9,651 nt of DNA from CAZBBB01 sp964490005 (lineage in GTDB: Bacteria; Planctomycetota; B15-G4). Under the pieces are notes generated by a model. The model was not told the origin of the DNA and searched no databases. It saw only the letters and a list, made by a program, of their open reading frames with translations. The translations under genes and the position numbers were made by a program. The stretch lies in NCBI GenBank assembly GCA_964490005.1, contig CAZBBB010000115.1, positions 1 through 9,651 of the forward strand, written 5' to 3'. Below, piece by piece: positions 6,826 to 9,651 of the stretch (its first letter is position 1; every line of letters begins with the position of its first letter).

Positions 6826-8195
6826 TGGTCGGCCCTCAGCACCGCCACGGTGACGTCGTCGGGGTGCAGATCGTCGCCCTGCGCCCAGTCGAGCGCGTCG
6901 CGGAAGATGCCCTCGAGCAGCGCCTCGGCGCTGCCGCGCCCGTGCCGCCGGATCGACTCGACCACGCGCGGCCGGCCGTACTGCTCGTCGCCGCGGCGCA
7001 GCTCGGTCAGGCCGTCGCTGAACATCACGACCGCGTCACCGGCGCCCAGCCGGAAGGGCCCGCGCTCCTCGTACTCGGTCTCCATCTCGATGCCCAGCGC
7101 CACGCCGGTGTTGCGGTAGTCCTCGGTCCGCAGGTCGTCGGAGTGCAGCAGCACCGGCCGCGTGTGGCCGGCGTTGGCGTAGCTGAACTCGCGCGTGCGC
7201 GGGTCGAGCACGCACAGGAACATCGACATGAACATGTCGTCGGGCGAATCGCCCGCCAGCGCGCGGTTGACGCGCCGCAGGATCGTCCCGGGCGAACTGC
7301 TGCTCTGGCAGAAGCCGCGCAGATAGGCGCGCGCCGCCGCCATCACGAGCGCGGCCGGCACGCCGTGGCCGGAGACGTCGCCGACCGCCATCGCGACCTT
7401 GCCGTCGCGCGTGACGAAGAAGTCGAAGTAGTCGCCGCCGGTCTCCTCGGCCGGCAGCACGCGGCCGCACATGGCGTAGCCTTCGAGCACCAGCGGACGC
7501 TCGGGCAGCGTGCGCCGCTGGATCGAGCGCGCGACCTCGAGGTCCTTCGACATGCGCTCGGCCGTCAGGCGCTGCTCCATCATGCGCCGGTTGTTCCAGA
7601 CGATCGCCAGCATGTCGGCGAAGGCCTCGAAATAGCGCAGGTCGGCGCGGGTGAAGCTGCGGGTGCTGGCGCGCGTGTCGACGTACAGCACGCCCAGCCG
7701 CTCGTCCTGCGCCATGAGCGGCACGCACATCACGGCGCGCAGGTTCATGTCGATCATCGAGCGGCTGGGGTCGAAACCGCCCTCGTCCCCGAGGCGCTCG
7801 CACACGGCCGGCCCGCCGGAGAACACGCCGTCGAGCACGTGCCGACTGTAGGCCGCGCCGGCGGGCAGGTCCTTGCCGGAGGCCGTGCGGCCCACGCGCA
7901 GCTTCGGTTCGCCGTCGCGCGAGCGCGTGAACAGCAGGCCGCGCTCGGCCTCCACGAGCCGGATCGCGCGATCGACCATCGAGACCAGCAGCGCGTCGGG
8001 GTCGGCCGCCGAGCTGACGTCGCGCAGGCTCTCGACGAGCAGCCGGATGCGGTCGGTGTCGCGACGCTGGTTGCCCGAGACGTACATCGTCTGCGTCGAG
8101 TCGCCCAGGGGCGTGTCGGGCACGCCCGGCGGCGGCGCCGGCACGGGCGGCGGCCGGGGCGCCGGTGGCTTGCTGCGGCGGAAGAACGCGGACAT
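6822..8195 (-). CDS. GAF domain plus SpoIIE/RsbU-type PP2C serine phosphatase
   Basis: This 457-residue cytoplasmic signalling phosphatase probably dephosphorylates a STAS-domain antagonist; the divergent STAS proteins are the obvious partners. Residues 9-30 are a proline-rich tail, followed by STQTM (33-37). About residues 50-205 form a GAF sensor domain (DALLVSMVDRAIRLVEAERG, then LGVLYVDTR and FEAFADMLA). A linker with AR.IQ.. LP (222-231) leads to the SpoIIE catalytic domain. All metal-binding aspartates are in place: GGDYFDFF (D255), GDVSGHG (D273), FSDGLTE (D394) and DDVTV (446-447). YANAGHTRP (339-347) is also typical. There are no membrane segments. The ATG at 8195 fits the domain layout although no strong ribosome site precedes it. 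The stop overlaps the proposed CTG start of dihydroorotase, so the two are probably co-transcribed. Confidence 0.94.
   Translation of the reverse strand: MSAFFRRSKPPAPRPPPVPAPPPGVPDTPLGDSTQTMYVSGNQRRDTDRIRLLVESLRDVSSAADPDALLVSMVDRAIRLVEAERGLLFTRSRDGEPKLRVGRTASGKDLPAGAAYSRHVLDGVFSGGPAVCERLGDEGGFDPSRSMIDMNLRAVMCVPLMAQDERLGVLYVDTRASTRSFTRADLRYFEAFADMLAIVWNNRRMMEQRLTAERMSKDLEVARSIQRRTLPERPLVLEGYAMCGRVLPAEETGGDYFDFFVTRDGKVAMAVGDVSGHGVPAALVMAAARAYLRGFCQSSSSPGTILRRVNRALAGDSPDDMFMSMFLCVLDPRTREFSYANAGHTRPVLLHSDDLRTEDYRNTGVALGIEMETEYEERGPFRLGAGDAVVMFSDGLTELRRGDEQYGRPRVVESIRRHGRGSAEALLEGIFRDALDWAQGDDLHPDDVTVAVLRADH
6833..6837 (-). promoter_or_regulatory. Ribosome binding site supporting a CTG start for dihydroorotase
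   Basis: On the minus strand GAGGG ends 7 nt before CTG at 6825-6823, a suitable Shine-Dalgarno distance. It lies inside the 3' end of the phosphatase gene. No ATG, GTG or TTG occurs in frame between this site and the GTG at 6771. Confidence 0.5.
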
Positions 8196-8249
8196 GGACG
8201 CGCAGTGTACCAGCGTCGCCGCGCCCCACGATGCGCTCGAGGCGCGTGC

Positions 8250-8278
8250 TTGACCGGCTCCGGGCAGCCCACCAGAAT
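8250..8278 (+). promoter_or_regulatory. Candidate sigma70-like promoter for the STAS operon
   Basis: TTGACC (8250-8255) matches the -35 consensus at 5 of 6 bases. It is followed after exactly 17 bp by CAGAAT (8273-8278), 4 of 6 to TATAAT. Transcription would begin near 8285, giving a leader of about 77 nt before the STAS ATG. It lies in the 166-bp spacer between the divergent phosphatase and STAS genes. For the opposite direction only a weak TACACT (8204-8209, minus) is visible. This is a consensus match, not proof. Confidence 0.4.
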
Positions 8279-8361
8279 GCGCCCTCCTCGTCGTGCCGCC
8301 GTCCGGCGTCCGACGCGGCGCGCGCGCGACGGACCACGCACGGACACGGAGACTTCAGCCC

Positions 8362-8724
8362 ATGAAGGTCGTCAAGGAGCGCCGCGGGGACGCCACGCTG
8401 CTCACGCTGCGCGGCGAGTTCGACTCCTTCGTGACGGCCGCGTTCAACGCCGAAGTCGAGAAGGTCTTCGCCGAGGTCGGTCCGCGGCTGGTGCTCAACC
8501 TGCGCTACGTCAAGTTCGTCAACAGCACCGCGCTCGGCGCGATGATCAAGGCGCGCAAGGCGGCGCGCGCGGCGGGCGGCACGGTCGTCATCAGCCAGCC
8601 CAGCGCCGCCGTGCGCGAGGCGATGGAGTCGCTCGGCCTCGAGAAGCTGTTCGCGATCCACGACGAGGACGAGGCCGCGATCGCGGCCGCCCTCGCGCCG
8701 GCCGCCGACGGAGGCGCGGCGTGA
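8362..8724 (+). CDS. STAS-domain anti-sigma-factor antagonist (RsbV/SpoIIAA-like)
   Basis: This 120-residue single-domain cytoplasmic protein has the fold of anti-anti-sigma factors. In that family the unphosphorylated form binds an anti-sigma kinase and frees its target, and a PP2C phosphatase reactivates it. Visible hallmarks are LRGEFDSFV (17-24, with the conserved GE.D), PRLVLNLRYVKFV (41-53), then NSTALGAMI (54-62) where the phosphorylation site lies (Ser55/Thr56; classical DSSG or DSTG here reads NSTA), and REAMESLGLEKLF near the end. Residues 103-120 are an Ala-rich tail. GGAG at 8348-8351 precedes the ATG at 8362; the frame is open further upstream to 8293 but without family sequence. 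It overlaps the next gene by 4 bp (GTGA) and is divergent from the phosphatase, its likely partner. Confidence 0.93.
   Translation: MKVVKERRGDATLLTLRGEFDSFVTAAFNAEVEKVFAEVGPRLVLNLRYVKFVNSTALGAMIKARKAARAAGGTVVISQPSAAVREAMESLGLEKLFAIHDEDEAAIAAALAPAADGGAA
8710..8714 (+). promoter_or_regulatory. Ribosome binding site fixing the GTG start of the second STAS gene
   Basis: GGAGG lies 6 nt before GTG at 8721, inside the end of the first STAS gene. The resulting N-terminus (MKLLKE) aligns with the first protein's MKVVKE without a gap, which supports this start over any reading from further upstream. Confidence 0.7.
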
Positions 8725-9413
8725 AGCTGCTCAAGGAGACCCGCTCGGGCTCGGTGGTCTTCACGCTCAAGGGCGAGTTCGACACCTTCGTCACCAGCGC
8801 CTTCACGCGCGAGATCACCCGGGTCCTCGGCGAGGGTCTGCCGCGCATCGTGCTCAACATGGCGCAGGTCACCTTCGTGAACAGCACCGCGCTGGGCGCC
8901 ATGATCAAGGTGCGCAAGGCGGCCCGGGCCGCGGGCGGCGAACTCGTCGTGGCCGCCCCGAGCGCCACGGTGCGCGAGGCCATGGAGTCGCTGGGGCTCG
9001 AGCGGCTGTTCCCGATCTACCTCGATGACGTCCTCGCGCTCGAGGCGCTCGAGGGCGGCTCGGGCATCGACCTCGAGGGCGAGTCGGAGAGCGCCGTGCA
9101 GATCTACGCGCCCGAGTCGACGCGCCCGCAGGTCGCGCGGCTCAAGCGCCTCGACGGCGACGGCATGGAGGCGCGCCTGCCGGGCGCCGCGGGCAAGCTC
9201 GTGCAGGGCCGGCAGGTGCGGCTCAAGTTCCGTCTGCCGCTGTACCGCAAGGAGTTCTTCGAACTCGACGCGCGCATCGAGCGCGTCGAGGGCGCCGGCG
9301 GCGACACGCTGCTCGCGCTGCGCTTCACGACCATGTCCGACGAGGATCGCCGCGCGATCGAGAGCTTCGTCTCCGACATGGCCGAGCTGCGCCGCGCCGC
9401 GCGCGGCGACTGA
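8721..9413 (+). CDS. STAS domain fused to a PilZ-like domain
   Basis: This 230-residue cytoplasmic protein has two parts. Residues 1-108 are a STAS domain close to the preceding protein: about two thirds of the first 95 residues are identical by eye, including FVNSTALGAMIK and REAMESLGLE, with candidate phosphosite Ser55/Thr56. Residues 109-126 are an acidic linker. Residues of about 127-222 resemble PilZ: alternating beta-strand text (VRLKFRLPL, FFELDARIERVE, TLLALRFTTM), then SDEDRRAIESFV, like the PilZ C-terminal helix. The usual PilZ c-di-GMP signature (RxxxR plus D/NxSxxG) is not clear; the corresponding stretch reads RLKRLDGDGMEAR. The GTG start at 8721 overlaps the previous stop (GTGA) and has a GGAGG site, so the two are translationally coupled. 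It may link partner-switching to a surface or motility response. The STAS call is firm; PilZ is likely but not certain. Confidence 0.88.
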   Translation: MKLLKETRSGSVVFTLKGEFDTFVTSAFTREITRVLGEGLPRIVLNMAQVTFVNSTALGAMIKVRKAARAAGGELVVAAPSATVREAMESLGLERLFPIYLDDVLALEALEGGSGIDLEGESESAVQIYAPESTRPQVARLKRLDGDGMEARLPGAAGKLVQGRQVRLKFRLPLYRKEFFELDARIERVEGAGGDTLLALRFTTMSDEDRRAIESFVSDMAELRRAARGD

Positions 9414-9429
9414 GCGCCCGGCGCGGGCC

Positions 9430-9651
9430 TCAGGTCGCGAGCGCGACCACGCGCACCGAGAGCGCGCCGCCCAGGCGCAGGGCCCGCGCGCAGGCGTCGG
9501 CCGTCGCGCCGGTGCTCAGCACGTCGTCCACCAGCACGACGTGCTCGCCGGCCGCGCACGCGCGCCGGGCGCGGTAGGCCCCCGCCGCCTGCCGCCGCCG
9601 CCGGCGGATCGAGCGCCCCGCCTGCGGCCCGCCCTGCCGGCGCCGTCGCAG
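9430..9651 (-). CDS. comF: ComF-family phosphoribosyltransferase, C-terminal part (runs off the window)
   Basis: Only the last 73 residues are present; the N-terminus, where a zinc-finger region is usual, lies beyond the right edge. The visible part carries the PRPP-binding motif VVLVDDVLSTGAT, followed by ADACARALRLGGA, and upstream a QAGRS...R segment rich in Arg, all typical of ComF/GntX proteins. Family members are linked to DNA uptake in natural transformation, but the biochemical reaction in most bacteria is not settled. The stop (TGA at 9430-9432, minus) is 16 bp from the stop of the convergent STAS-PilZ gene. This is not a general purine/pyrimidine phosphoribosyltransferase by the look of the Arg-rich segment before the motif, though the short fragment limits certainty. 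Confidence 0.87.
   Translation of the reverse strand: MRRRRQGGPQAGRSIRRRRRQAAGAYRARRACAAGEHVVLVDDVLSTGATADACARALRLGGALSVRVVALAT

Noticed and set aside
5581..7119. A 512-codon plus-strand frame opposite dihydroorotase
   Set aside because: No family features; the minus strand carries all amidohydrolase motifs.
6825..9413. An 862-codon plus-strand open frame
   Set aside because: Only its end, from the GTG at 8721, encodes a recognisable protein. Upstream it is antisense to the phosphatase and reads as Arg/Ala/His-rich text without domains, an effect of high GC at third codon positions.
9416..9428. GCCCG-GCG-CGGGC hairpin between the STAS-PilZ and comF stops as a bidirectional terminator
   Set aside because: A 5-bp stem with a 3-nt loop and no T-run is expected by chance in DNA this GC-rich.

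Overview
The window is high-GC bacterial chromosome with densely packed genes. It most likely comes from a planctomycete (Planctomycetota) or a close relative. The main clue is a pair of exported proteins that end in the same roughly 100-residue domain finishing in a GPFGFAASN motif. I recall that ending from large secreted proteins of marine and environmental planctomycetes, but I have not searched for it. The other genes (dihydroorotase, SpoIIE-type phosphatase, STAS proteins, ComF) are widespread and do not narrow the taxonomy.

Layout from left to right. Positions 1-599 carry no gene I can defend. They hold attC-like imperfect inverted repeats at 49-200 and a strong 22-of-23-bp hairpin at 492-566, just past the end of the first gene. 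Positions 600-2264 (minus) encode a secreted parallel beta-helix protein. It is divergent, across a 159-bp spacer, from 2424-5549 (plus), a secreted YVTN-type beta-propeller fused to a di-haem c-type cytochrome region. The tail of that gene overlaps by 11 bp the tail of a dihydroorotase gene (minus, 5539-6825). The dihydroorotase appears to start at a CTG codon that overlaps the stop of the next gene upstream, a GAF plus SpoIIE/PP2C phosphatase (minus, 6822-8195).

Across a 166-bp spacer with a good sigma70-like promoter, two plus-strand STAS genes follow: 8362-8724, a single-domain protein, and 8721-9413, a STAS domain fused to a PilZ-like domain. They overlap by 4 bp and look like a duplication. 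The window ends in the C-terminal part of a ComF-type phosphoribosyltransferase (minus, 9430 to the edge).

The most interesting unit is 6822-9413. It has the phosphatase and antagonist halves of a partner-switching system (RsbU/RsbV or SpoIIE/SpoIIAA logic). The antagonist is duplicated, one copy is fused to a PilZ-like domain lacking the usual c-di-GMP-binding signature, and no anti-sigma kinase or sigma factor is present in the window. The two secreted proteins look like cell-surface or exported factors sharing a sorting or adhesion tail. I see no CRISPR array, rRNA, tRNA, transposase or prophage gene.
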